Source of the DNA: Bacteroidaceae bacterium
GTDB taxonomy: Bacteria; Bacteroidota; Bacteroidia; Bacteroidales; Bacteroidaceae
DNA length: 64,000 nt
Reading direction: 5' to 3'
Assembly: GCA_016291905.1 (NCBI GenBank)
Contig: JAEEZS010000060.1
Coordinates: 48,749 to 112,748 of the forward strand
Shown here: positions 9,084 through 16,046 of the stretch, in pieces
Numbering within the stretch: position 1 is the stretch's first letter
Layout of the letters: each line of letters starts with the position of its first letter
Notes under the pieces: generated by a model
What the model was told of the DNA's origin: nothing
Database searches by the model: none
The model's input: only the letters and a program-made list of their open reading frames with translations
Position numbers and translations under genes: made by a program

Positions 9084-9737
9084 ATGATCAAGGTTCATAA
9101 TTTATCAAAGCAGTTCGACGGCGAGCCGGTGCTTGACCACCTGAACGCCACGTTCGAAGCCGGGCGCACCAACCTCATCGTCGGGCGCAGCGGCTCAGGC
9201 AAGACCGTGCTGATGAAGTGCCTCATCGGGCTGCTCACCCCCGACAGCGGACAGGTGCTCTACGACGGGCGCGACTTCCACGCCCTTCCCCCGCGCCAGC
9301 TGGCCCTGCTCAGGCAGGAGATGGGCGTGCTCTTCCAGGGCGCGGCGCTGTTCGACGCCATGAGTGTCATCGACAACGTCCTCTTTCCCCTCCGCATGTT
9401 CTCGGCTGACAGCGAGGCCGCGCAGCAAGCTCGGGCCGAGGAATGTCTGGCGCGTGTGGACATGGCCGACGCCCTCCATAAGATGCCCGGCGAGCTGAGC
9501 GGAGGCATGCAGAAGCGTGTGGGCATCGCCCGTGCCATTGCCCTCCGGCCCCGCTACCTGTTCTGCGACGAGCCCACCTCGGGCCTCGACCCTGTCACCG
9601 CCCGTCGCATCGACGAGCTCATCCACTCCATCACCCACGAGGACGGCATCACTACCGTCATCAACACCCACGACATGGAGTCCGTCCGCACCATCGGCGA
9701 GACCCTCCTCAGCCTCGACGACAACTGTTTTTCTTGA
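9084..9737 (+). CDS. mlaF: MlaF-like ABC transporter ATPase, apparently truncated at the C-terminus
   Basis: This is the 217-residue ATPase partner of MlaE. Walker A GRSGSGKT, signature LSGGMQKRVGIARAIA, Walker B YLFCDEPTSGLDP and the switch histidine in INTHDMESV are all present. Homologues remembered from Bacteroides continue for about 30 residues beyond the switch region, whereas this protein ends soon after, in LLSLDDNCFS. Its stop codon (9735-9737) lies at the first bases of the inverted repeat that bounds the VirE block. The simplest reading is that insertion of that block removed the 3' end of the gene. Catalytic parts are intact, but the C-terminal extension that stabilises the MlaF dimer in other species would be missing. 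Confidence 0.85.
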   Translation: MIKVHNLSKQFDGEPVLDHLNATFEAGRTNLIVGRSGSGKTVLMKCLIGLLTPDSGQVLYDGRDFHALPPRQLALLRQEMGVLFQGAALFDAMSVIDNVLFPLRMFSADSEAAQQARAEECLARVDMADALHKMPGELSGGMQKRVGIARAIALRPRYLFCDEPTSGLDPVTARRIDELIHSITHEDGITTVINTHDMESVRTIGETLLSLDDNCFS

Positions 9738-9841
9738 AAAATATCTACATTACTACATAATCTGCCTTAATCTGCTTTTACATAGGCATTTGCCTTATGT
9801 AGATAGGCGTTTTTACTACATTTTACTACATATTACTACAT
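9736..9841 (+). repeat. Left 106-bp inverted repeat
   Basis: It contains several TACTACAT octamers, four of them in the last 30 bases or near the outer end, and the sequence CCTTAATCTGCTTTTACATA, which is also in the right copy. Confidence 0.85.
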
Positions 9842-9879
9842 AAATAAGCAGGTTTTTTCGAAAAAAACAGGAAAAAGTG

Positions 9880-9910
9880 TTGCGGAAACGGAAAAGATTT
9901 CGTATATTTG
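9880..9910 (+). promoter_or_regulatory. Promoter of the VirE-type gene
   Basis: TTG at 9880-9882, a 20-base spacer, and TATATTTG at 9903-9910 match the Bacteroidetes consensus. The start codon is at 9945, and the promoter lies just inside the left repeat. Confidence 0.7.
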
Positions 9911-9944
9911 CATCGTAGTAATAACCCTTAAAACATCTGCTATT

Positions 9945-11390
9945 ATGAGAAATAAACTCACAGAATTTGATGTGAATAACAACTCCGTAGAGGAGAAATT
10001 CAACCAGGCGCTCTCCCCCTTTGAGGAGTATCTGCCGGGGATGCGCCCAAGTAATTCCGACAAGTACCTGACGCAGTTGGCCGAGGCCATGCGGAAGGCT
10101 GGCGAAGAGGAGGAATGGACTTGCAGGCATATCCTCGAGAGGAATCCTTTTCTCTTGGACGAAGCACATTTGAAGGAATTGGTACACAAGGTCTATTGTG
10201 GGCACAACCAGTCACAGCAAAAAGGCAATCCTTCGAAGGTGCAGGAGGAGGCAGTAGCCTTACAGGAGTTTATGACGCGCCGCTACTCGTTCCGTCGGAA
10301 CGAGGTGCTGGGCCTGACGGAATACTGCGAGCGCAAGCGCCTCCACACCCGCTACCGCCCTGTGGATGAGACCGTCGTCAACTCCATCGCCCTCAACGCA
10401 CGCGAGGAGGGCGTCAACGTGTGGGACAGGGACGTGAAGCGCTACCTGAAGTCGGACCGCGTGATGACGTTCAACCCCTTCGATGCCTTCCTCGACACGC
10501 TACCCAAGTGGGACAACCGCCCACGCATCGACAAACTGTTCCGCCTCGTCCCAACGGACGACGAGGCGTGGTATCCGCTGGCGCACACGTGGTTCCTGGG
10601 CATGGTGGCGCTTTGGATGGGGAAGAATCGCAGGAAAGGCAACGAGTCGATGCCCATCCTCGTAGGGGCGCAAGGGATTGGGAAGAGTACGTTCTGCCGC
10701 AGCCTGCTGCCGCCCGAGCTGGAGCCGTACTACCTGGAGAACTTCACGTTGGGCGACCGTCGCAAGGCCATGCTGATGCTGACGCGCTACGGCCTCATCA
10801 ATTTCGACGAGGTGAACCGCCTGACGGAGCGCCAGCAGCCTGTGCTGAAGAATATGCTGCAGCTGCCTACCATCGACGAATATAAGCCCTACGCCTCCAC
10901 GTCGGCGCAGATGACGCGCTACGCCTCGCTCATCGGCACGAGCAACAACTTCGACGTCATTACCGACCTGACAGGCTCGCGTCGCTACGTCTGCGTGCAT
11001 GTGACAGGCAAGATAGTACTGCCGAAAAGCATCAACTACCCGCAGCTCTATGCCGAGGCTGTCCACGAGATAGAGGCAGGGCGTCGATGCTGGCTTGACG
11101 AACAGGACGAGGCAGCCCTCATGGAGCGCAACATGTGCTTTGTGCGCATGCCGGCTGATGCTGAGGCGTTCGACATGCACTTCGAGGCAGCACAGCTTGG
11201 CGACGAAGGTGCCGAGTGGCTCTACGCCTCTGAAATTCATCATCGTCTGCACCCCACCATCAATGAGCCTATGACGCGGAAACAACAGCGGGATTTCTGC
11301 GCCTTTATGACTGCCCAAGGCATACAAACCAAACGTGCAATGGCAGGAATGGCTTATCTTGTGAAACAAAAATCGCCCAAAAACATGTAG
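9945..11390 (+). CDS. VirE/VapE-type P-loop helicase-primase protein
   Basis: This 481-residue protein has a Walker A ILVGAQGIGKSTFCRSLLP at about 235-255, a Walker B-like YGLINFDEVNR, an arginine-rich sensor segment LTGSRRYVCVHVTG, and the W-D-x-x-P-R-I-D segment typical of the VirE/VapE family. Such proteins in Bacteroidales plasmids, prophages and islands usually start with a BT4734-like primase domain. Here the N-terminal about 190 residues show no recognisable primase core, so this is a short version. The role is presumably replication of, or interference by, the element that carries it. It has its own promoter, lies between long inverted repeats, and its TAG stop overlaps the right repeat. 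An HU-like gene follows 270 bp downstream, a frequent pairing. Confidence 0.8.
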   Translation: MRNKLTEFDVNNNSVEEKFNQALSPFEEYLPGMRPSNSDKYLTQLAEAMRKAGEEEEWTCRHILERNPFLLDEAHLKELVHKVYCGHNQSQQKGNPSKVQEEAVALQEFMTRRYSFRRNEVLGLTEYCERKRLHTRYRPVDETVVNSIALNAREEGVNVWDRDVKRYLKSDRVMTFNPFDAFLDTLPKWDNRPRIDKLFRLVPTDDEAWYPLAHTWFLGMVALWMGKNRRKGNESMPILVGAQGIGKSTFCRSLLPPELEPYYLENFTLGDRRKAMLMLTRYGLINFDEVNRLTERQQPVLKNMLQLPTIDEYKPYASTSAQMTRYASLIGTSNNFDVITDLTGSRRYVCVHVTGKIVLPKSINYPQLYAEAVHEIEAGRRCWLDEQDEAALMERNMCFVRMPADAEAFDMHFEAAQLGDEGAEWLYASEIHHRLHPTINEPMTRKQQRDFCAFMTAQGIQTKRAMAGMAYLVKQKSPKNM

Positions 11391-11490
11391 TAATATGTAG
11401 TAATATGTAGTAAAAACGTCAATCTACATAAGACAAATATTTATGTAAAAGCAGATTAAGGCATTTTATGTAGTAATGTAGATATTTTTC
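11385..11490 (-). repeat. Right 106-bp inverted repeat
   Basis: This is the reverse complement of the left copy with 9 mismatches in 106. ATGTAGTA units recur at 11385, 11394-11395 and 11404-11405. Confidence 0.85.
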
Positions 11491-11533
11491 ATGGAAATGA
11501 AATTCCCTGCGTTTGATGTTTTTTATAAACAGG

Positions 11534-11617
11534 GCCCGTGTTTATATAAACGCCGCCCCTGTTTATATAAACGCCGCCCCTGTTTATATAAACAGCGCCC
11601 CTGTTTATAAACCGTTG
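11534..11617. repeat. Iteron-like array of four 21-bp units with palindromic cores
   Basis: Units begin at 11534, 11555, 11576 and 11597. The consensus is GCCCCTG followed by TTTATATAAAC and GCC; the core GTTTATATAAAC is a perfect palindrome in the first three units and shortened to GTTTATAAAC in the fourth. A further half-site (TTTATAAAC) precedes the array. It lies 43 bp upstream of the HU-like gene, suggesting operator sites or a replication origin. Confidence 0.8.
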
Positions 11618-11659
11618 CTTTGAATAATAAAATAACAACCTATAAAAAAGAGTTATCCA

Positions 11660-12286
11660 ATGCCAATTAAGTACGATTTCAAGAAACTGCCCCGCACGAC
11701 GGGGAATGAAGAGACGGTGCGGCTCTATCCGCAGGTCGTCAAGTCGAAAACCATCACCTTTGCCAAGCTGGCCAAGGAGATTGAGGAGGCCACGTCGTAC
11801 ACCGTGGGCGACCTGAAGGGTATGATGAAGGCCATAGCACAGATGACTGCCAAGCACCTCAACGCCAGCGAGCACGTCGAGCTGGAGGGCTTGGGAACGC
11901 TCAGCCTCAGTATTGCCTGCGAGAAGGATGCAGAAGGCCACCAGCCCGTCATCACCTCGCCCAGCCAGGTGAAGCCCCACCAGCTGCACGTCAGCCGTGT
12001 GAACTTCGATGCCAAGCCCGAGTTCATGAAAGAGCTGACAGGCCCGTTCGTCCGAGCCAAGGAACCCTTCCCTGCCAATCAGGAGCAGGACGTCCCCACG
12101 CCCGCCGAGCGCCGTGCCCTACTGATGAGCCACCTTGACGAGCACGGCTACATCAGCACGACGACCTACATGCAGCTCACTCGCCTTACTCGTCACCACG
12201 CCTCTGCCGAGCTGAATGCCCTTGTCCATGAAGGCCTTCTCGCCCGCTCCGGCCCCTCCACCCATCTGGTTTTCGTGAAAGCCTAA
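11660..12286 (+). CDS. HU-like DNA-binding protein with C-terminal winged helix
   Basis: This 208-residue protein belongs to the long HU-like group of Bacteroidetes. Residues 1-125 carry the HU fold (TFAKLAKEIEEATSYTVGDL, then a segment ending VELEGLGTLSLSI). Residues about 145-208 (TPAERRALLMSHLDEHGYIS, LTRLTRHHASAELNALVHEG) look like a winged helix-turn-helix. Plain HU proteins have about 90 residues, so the fusion more than doubles the length. It stands between the 21-bp palindromic array upstream and a tRNA fragment downstream. Binding to the array is a reasonable guess but is not shown. Confidence 0.8.
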   Translation: MPIKYDFKKLPRTTGNEETVRLYPQVVKSKTITFAKLAKEIEEATSYTVGDLKGMMKAIAQMTAKHLNASEHVELEGLGTLSLSIACEKDAEGHQPVITSPSQVKPHQLHVSRVNFDAKPEFMKELTGPFVRAKEPFPANQEQDVPTPAERRALLMSHLDEHGYISTTTYMQLTRLTRHHASAELNALVHEGLLARSGPSTHLVFVKA

Positions 12287-12317
12287 TTGCCATCCTCCCG
12301 TCTTGCAAATCGACCTT

Positions 12318-12364
12318 ACAGACTCATAATCTGGAGGTCCCTGGTTCAAGCCCAGGCTGGTCCA
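12318..12364 (+). other. 3' fragment of a tRNA-Met(CAU) gene, probable integration scar
   Basis: An anticodon arm with loop CTCATAA (anticodon CAT at 12325-12327), a T-arm with stem CCTGG/CCAGG and loop TTCAAGC (12340-12356), and the acceptor 3' strand CTGGTCC plus A (12357-12364) are present. The 5' half (acceptor 5' strand and D-arm) is absent upstream. Integrases of Bacteroidales elements use tRNA 3' ends, and a bare 3' half is the usual scar at one end of such an element. No integrase gene is seen nearby. Confidence 0.75.
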
Positions 12365-12377
12365 CACTAAAAATCAA

Positions 12378-12408
12378 GGAGTTACGCAAGTCGCGTAACT
12401 CCTTTTTT
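12378..12408 (+). terminator. Rho-independent terminator after the tRNA fragment
   Basis: GGAGTTACGC and GCGTAACTCC form a 10-bp perfect stem with a 5-base loop, followed by six T. Confidence 0.85.
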
Positions 12409-12412
12409 CATG

Positions 12413-12434
12413 TCTGCGTAAACAATGCGTAAAC
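12413..12434 (+). repeat. Direct repeats of TGCGTAAAC near the tRNA scar
   Basis: TCTGCGTAAAC at 12413-12423 and TGCGTAAAC at 12426-12434 lie just after the tRNA fragment. The 11-mer TCTGCGTAAAC recurs at 16421-16431. These may be integrase arm or core sites. Confidence 0.45.
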
Positions 12435-12566
12435 AAACTATTTCAGTCTCCCCTTTTGTATCACAGATAGTCACGGAGGTTTTGTGGAACTAACCAATGA
12501 ATAAAAGGAAAATAAAATGCCATAACGATTCACATCGCCATGGCACAATCCTTAAAGAAGTTGCAA

Positions 12567-12707
12567 TCATTTTTTCTTTTGACCTTTACAATCGCTTCGA
12601 TTGCTTCTGACATGAGCAGACACATGAATGGTCTTGCCATTCTGGACTCGATCATATTCAGGAATGCGATTGAATTTACGGCCATCGCTGTCCTTTGCCA
12701 TAATCAT
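12567..12707 (-). CDS. Small basic protein of unknown function
   Basis: This 46-residue frame starts at ATG 12705-12707 (or a second ATG two codons on). It contains a segment NGKTIHVSAHVRSNRSDC and ends QKKK. The pattern G-K-x-V/I-H-V-x-x-H-x-R-S recalls small basic proteins of Bacteroidales mobile DNA, but I cannot name a family. It begins 76 bp after the membrane-protein gene on the same strand and is probably the last gene of that unit. A TTG start at 12758 would give 63 residues. The evidence is composition, motif and position only. Confidence 0.4.
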   Translation of the reverse strand: MIMAKDSDGRKFNRIPEYDRVQNGKTIHVSAHVRSNRSDCKGQKKK

Positions 12708-12783
12708 TGTAACCCGTCCTGTGGCGGGGATCCCTAATTGGCTGCATGTTTCAGGCAACCGTTATATATTTTTCACATAGACC

Positions 12784-13503
12784 TCAACAATCTCTCGGTT
12801 TCTCTTTCCCTGTAAAAGTCGCAAATAAGTATTTAGCATATGTCCAGCCTCTTGTCTCCAACAACAGATAACATGCGACCATTAATAAGACTTGAATTAT
12901 CAACACCACCCCAATAGCCCACCACGACAACCAGCCACAGAAGATATTGGCTATGCCTATGCCTATTATTAAAAGAATGCTCCATATACTAGCACCAAGA
13001 TAGTTTCGACAGACGCCGAACTCTATGTTGTACTGCCTCAGGATCACATCGCCACGACAGTTTTGCCTAATCTGAGATACTGCATCCGCAATCGTCTTTT
13101 TGGCCATACTAAGGTCTGCCTGTTCATCCTCTTTGGTAGGCAGCTTAATGCCAAACGTCGCTTTCACTTTGGCAGCAATCTCCTTGTGATACGCAGGTGA
13201 AATTGCCGCATTCTGCCACAGCAGCATCTTCGTAGTTGGCATCTCTGTTTCATCCTTCTTAAACAAGGGGTACTGAAAGAGCCACTTCGAGGTCTCCTTA
13301 AATAGTTCCCTTACCAAATAGCCTACTGCCATGCTTACCAGGGCAGTACCGCCGATAAGAAACAATATCCACTTAACGTTACCAACCAATACTTGATACC
13401 GAGGAAGCCACTCCCCCATACACATGGCTAACAATATGCATGTGGGGAGCATTCCCAAAACTGCAGGATATACCCTTGCAACTCTAATGTACTTATCCAT
13501 CAT
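12784..13503 (-). CDS. Membrane protein with paired N- and C-terminal helices, candidate defence effector
   Basis: The start at ATG 13501-13503 (or 13500) is preferred; it lies just after the upstream stop, while a start at 13524 would overlap it. The protein has about 239 residues. Hydrophobic helices are near 12-32 (PAVLGMLPTCILLAMCMGEW), 41-63, 168-188 (SIWSILLIIGIGIANIFCGW) and 192-214. A soluble cytosolic part of about 100 residues lies between the two pairs, with charged helices (HKEIAAKVKATFGI). No known family is recognised. The two-plus-two layout resembles effectors of several anti-phage systems that breach the membrane, and it follows the MBL-hydrolase gene within 5 bp, so the two are translated from one message. 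Function is inferred from context. Confidence 0.7.
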   Translation of the reverse strand: MMDKYIRVARVYPAVLGMLPTCILLAMCMGEWLPRYQVLVGNVKWILFLIGGTALVSMAVGYLVRELFKETSKWLFQYPLFKKDETEMPTTKMLLWQNAAISPAYHKEIAAKVKATFGIKLPTKEDEQADLSMAKKTIADAVSQIRQNCRGDVILRQYNIEFGVCRNYLGASIWSILLIIGIGIANIFCGWLSWWAIGVVLIIQVLLMVACYLLLETRGWTYAKYLFATFTGKEKPRDC

Positions 13504-13507
13504 AGGC

Positions 13508-14404
13508 CTAATCTTCCTTGACACTCCCCAAATACTTCATACCGTCATGACTGCCATGATTGGCATTCGTTACCATACCATCTTTCTTGTTATAACTATC
13601 CTCCGACACGAAGATGTCCAGATAGTCACCATTTGTTTCAAACAAGATATCTCCTGCCGTATTCTGCGTGATGGTATCATAGTTACTATAGTAATCTAAC
13701 TCGTCACTGGGTGCCTCGCCAACTATCACTAATTTGGGAGTCAACTTGTCCATTAGCGATTTGGGGATGTGACCAGTCTTTCTGCCATGGTGGGGTGCAA
13801 ACACTATGGTCTTATGAGTGTTTGTCACCTTTTTATCAAACTCTTCTTGCATATCCGTTTCCATGTCACCCATCCACAGGAATGAAAATTTGCCTACAAG
13901 ATACTTAATAGCCGGCGAAATATTGTTAGGGCTCCCACCATCTGCTGCTGTCTCCAACGCCTCCTTATACAGGTCGTCATCTGTTATAGGCCACAAACAA
14001 TAAAGCCCGGCTCCATCACGTTCGTCATCCGACTCGTTCATCCACTTACGCTTACACCCTTTTTTAAGTTCGAAGCTTTTCTTGCTATCATCGCGCAGTT
14101 TCTTATACCTCTTGAAATCATCCGTTTCCGTATCCTTCTTAGTCGTATTGTTATCAACACGATAGAAATTCAGGATGCCAAGCTTGTCGTCGTACTCCAC
14201 CAAACTTTTGATATGATCATCATCAGGATGGGTCGAAATAAAACGCTTGATACCCTTACTTGAAGATTCTGTTTCAATCTCGTCAAGAATATCATCCTTA
14301 ACGTCATCTTTTAGACAACAGTCAATTGTTGTAAAGTTGTCTGAGTTGTGTCGGATGTAGAACATGTCTCCATTGCCGACCGAAAAACTTTTTACTTTGC
14401 TCAT
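13508..14404 (-). CDS. ComEC-type MBL-fold metallo-hydrolase
   Basis: This 298-residue soluble protein begins with the MBL fold (VKSFSVGNGDMFYIRH). The metal-binding motif at 59-64 reads HPDDDH, the variant in which the second His of HxHxDH is Asp, as found in ComEC/Rec2-related hydrolases. FLWMGDMETDMQEEF supplies the bridging Asp and IVFAPHHGRKTG the distal His. It has no signal peptide or membrane helix, so it is the free hydrolase domain, probably a nuclease or phosphodiesterase; the substrate is unknown. It is first in a unit with the membrane protein and the small basic protein. Its promoter carries a dyad matched at the neighbouring ATPase gene. Confidence 0.8.
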   Translation of the reverse strand: MSKVKSFSVGNGDMFYIRHNSDNFTTIDCCLKDDVKDDILDEIETESSSKGIKRFISTHPDDDHIKSLVEYDDKLGILNFYRVDNNTTKKDTETDDFKRYKKLRDDSKKSFELKKGCKRKWMNESDDERDGAGLYCLWPITDDDLYKEALETAADGGSPNNISPAIKYLVGKFSFLWMGDMETDMQEEFDKKVTNTHKTIVFAPHHGRKTGHIPKSLMDKLTPKLVIVGEAPSDELDYYSNYDTITQNTAGDILFETNGDYLDIFVSEDSYNKKDGMVTNANHGSHDGMKYLGSVKED

Positions 14405-14436
14405 TGTATAATCAATTTTAAAATTAACAACTGCCG

Positions 14437-14489
14437 CAAAGGTACAAAGAAAATCCGAATTTTCAAAATTTTCCGTGAAAAAATCACGG
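14437..14489 (-). promoter_or_regulatory. Promoter and dyad upstream of the MBL-hydrolase unit
   Basis: On the minus strand TTTTG (14464-14468), 19 bases, then TACCTTTG (14437-14444) form a near-consensus promoter. Just upstream lies CCGTGA, five bases, TCACGG (14473-14489), centred on 14481, which is 37 bases from the upstream edge of the -7 element. Confidence 0.65.
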
Positions 14490-14537
14490 TACTTTTGAAA
14501 ATCAAACTGTTTATTAGCGAGAATGCGATGCTTTACG

Positions 14538-15878
14538 CTATTTTTTCACGTATTGAAGTTCTTGCAGCTCCTTCAGAAATTCACTTACCAAATCACGATA
14601 TTCCAAAAACAGCTCCCTCTTTACCATCAATTCATCCAATTTCGGATCAAGGTTTTTACTATATAGTTTCTGGAAATTGATGGTATTATGTACATAAACA
14701 TGTTTCCGTATATAGGTACAGCCGTTTTCATCTTTTTCAAACATACGAACTGCATCACGCCTCAAATCTGGATTTCCCAACAGGCTCAAGTCGTGAGTTG
14801 CTACGGCAATCTGACAATCCTCAGCTATCGAGAGGTACATTTTTATGATAAAGGCCAGTGCCTTAGCATGTATACCCGCATCTATTTCATCTATACAGGA
14901 ACACTTTCTCCCCATTACGATGTCATATATTACCACCAGCAACCTTATGATGTTAATCGTACCAAACGACTCCAACCCGCCATCAAGTGATTTTTTGCCT
15001 GCATGAGCTGTAGAATGAATAAACCGCAAGTTCTTGTGTGATATTATGCCCATGGGATACTGCTCCCGCATGGCCTTAATAACAATCTCAGGGGCTCCAC
15101 TTTTTACCAAGTCAGAAATCAGCACACTCGCATCGTCTACTTCGTAGTCCACTATGTTTGTTCCCACGTCTGCCAACAGTTTCAGCAACAAAGTCTTCAC
15201 ACGTTTATCGCGTTCTTGATCACCAGTTTGCAGCCTATCAGCCAGGCTCTGATCGCCACGCCTAACCAAACTGATTCTTTGACTAAAGTAATCGTAGTTT
15301 TGTCTAAGAATGACACTCTCCAAATTCAAGGCGCCAAACACAGACAACACTGTACTGTTCTGAATCACGTTTGCCTCCAACATTCGTTGGTCGTTTTTGC
15401 TCAGGTCACAGGTCTGTCCAAACTTAATGGCAACAGTATCTTTTTCCTTATTATATACCCTTTGGTAAATTGGTGGATTCCCTGCTTGCCGCAGAACCTC
15501 CTCTTCTATCCTGTCAGCACTCACTGCTACCTTATAATAATAAGATTTATTATCTATATAATATGATATAGTAAGCACAGTTGGTTTATTACGCGAATCA
15601 TCATCTAGCAGGAACGGCCTGTACTCCGGTCTGTCGTCTGGCTTATCTGGCTTATCTGTAGCTATCATCCTAAGATAGCTAAGAGCAGAGAACATCTTTG
15701 ATTTACCAGTGCCATTCAGTCCCACACATAGCAACAATCGCAGTATTCGCTTCCCATCAATCTCTTGATACCACTCAGGCGGTAAAGTAGATGTTTTTTC
15801 TTTCTTCGATGCCAGAAATGAGAGCTCTACCGGATCCCTATAAGACATATAATTCTTTACTGTAAATGACTCTACCAT
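14538..15878 (-). CDS. AAA15-type (OLD/SMC-like) ATPase, candidate defence sensor
   Basis: This 446-residue protein has an ABC-ATPase core: N-terminal strand MVESFTVKNYMSYRDPVELS, Walker A GLNGTGKS at 53-60, a signature-like ESFGTINIIRL, Walker B CSCIDEIDAG at 326-335 and switch histidine VATHDLS at 359-365. This is the AAA15/AAA21 group (COG1106-like) found in RloA-, OLD- and PARIS-type phage defence. No nuclease (TOPRIM or HNH) domain follows; the last 80 residues are helical and charged. It ends 133 bp before the MBL gene on the same strand. Its own promoter has the same dyad as the MBL promoter. I infer that the ATPase is the sensor and the downstream unit the effector side. Confidence 0.75.
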   Translation of the reverse strand: MVESFTVKNYMSYRDPVELSFLASKKEKTSTLPPEWYQEIDGKRILRLLLCVGLNGTGKSKMFSALSYLRMIATDKPDKPDDRPEYRPFLLDDDSRNKPTVLTISYYIDNKSYYYKVAVSADRIEEEVLRQAGNPPIYQRVYNKEKDTVAIKFGQTCDLSKNDQRMLEANVIQNSTVLSVFGALNLESVILRQNYDYFSQRISLVRRGDQSLADRLQTGDQERDKRVKTLLLKLLADVGTNIVDYEVDDASVLISDLVKSGAPEIVIKAMREQYPMGIISHKNLRFIHSTAHAGKKSLDGGLESFGTINIIRLLVVIYDIVMGRKCSCIDEIDAGIHAKALAFIIKMYLSIAEDCQIAVATHDLSLLGNPDLRRDAVRMFEKDENGCTYIRKHVYVHNTINFQKLYSKNLDPKLDELMVKRELFLEYRDLVSEFLKELQELQYVKK

Positions 15879-15924
15879 AACATATTGATTTCAAAATATG
15901 CGAAATTAAAACATTTTTAGAGTG

Positions 15925-15982
15925 CAAAATTAAGATAAATATTCGAGAAAATGCTTTTTCCCGTGACTTTTTCACGGGAAAA
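15925..15982 (-). promoter_or_regulatory. Promoter and dyad upstream of the AAA15 ATPase gene
   Basis: TAATTTTG on the minus strand (15925-15932) is a -7 match; the -33 element is unclear. Upstream, TTTTCCCGTGA and TCACGGGAAAA (15956-15966, 15972-15982) form an 11-bp perfect dyad around a 5-base centre at 15969, again 37 bases from the -7 edge. Confidence 0.55.
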
Positions 15983-16046
15983 GATATATTATTAACATTT
16001 TGAACATTTATTTCAAACCAAAATGTTATTTGTTTTGATTAATATC

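Larger units (their letters stand above)
9736..11490. mobile_element. 1755-bp block with 106-bp terminal inverted repeats carrying one VirE-type gene
   Basis: Bases 9736-9841 and the reverse complement of 11385-11490 align over 106 positions without gaps and with 9 mismatches by hand count. The left copy begins at the mlaF stop codon and the right copy begins within the stop region of the gene inside. No transposase or integrase is present and no flanking target duplication is evident. A non-autonomous element, a replication module or a transcription-insulated cassette are all possible; mobility is inferred from the ends and the shortened mlaF. Confidence 0.6.

Noticed and set aside
11534..11617. 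Possible CRISPR array
   Set aside because: The 21-bp units are contiguous without variable spacers, and no cas genes are nearby.
9738..12286. Ordinary insertion sequence
   Set aside because: No transposase is encoded, and the ends are far longer than normal for a 1.75-kb IS.
12119..12367. 82-codon frame on - across the tRNA fragment
   Set aside because: It reads antisense through the tRNA piece and the HU-like gene; such frames are a known annotation artefact.
12300..12370. Intact tRNA-Met gene
   Set aside because: No D-arm or 5' acceptor strand complementary to CTGGTCC is present upstream.
12540..12737. 65-codon frame on +
   Set aside because: It is antisense to the small basic protein and has no protein-like features.
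15956..15982. Dyad as a transcription terminator
   Set aside because: No T-run follows on either strand, and its twin at 14473 stands at the same promoter position, so a regulatory site fits better.
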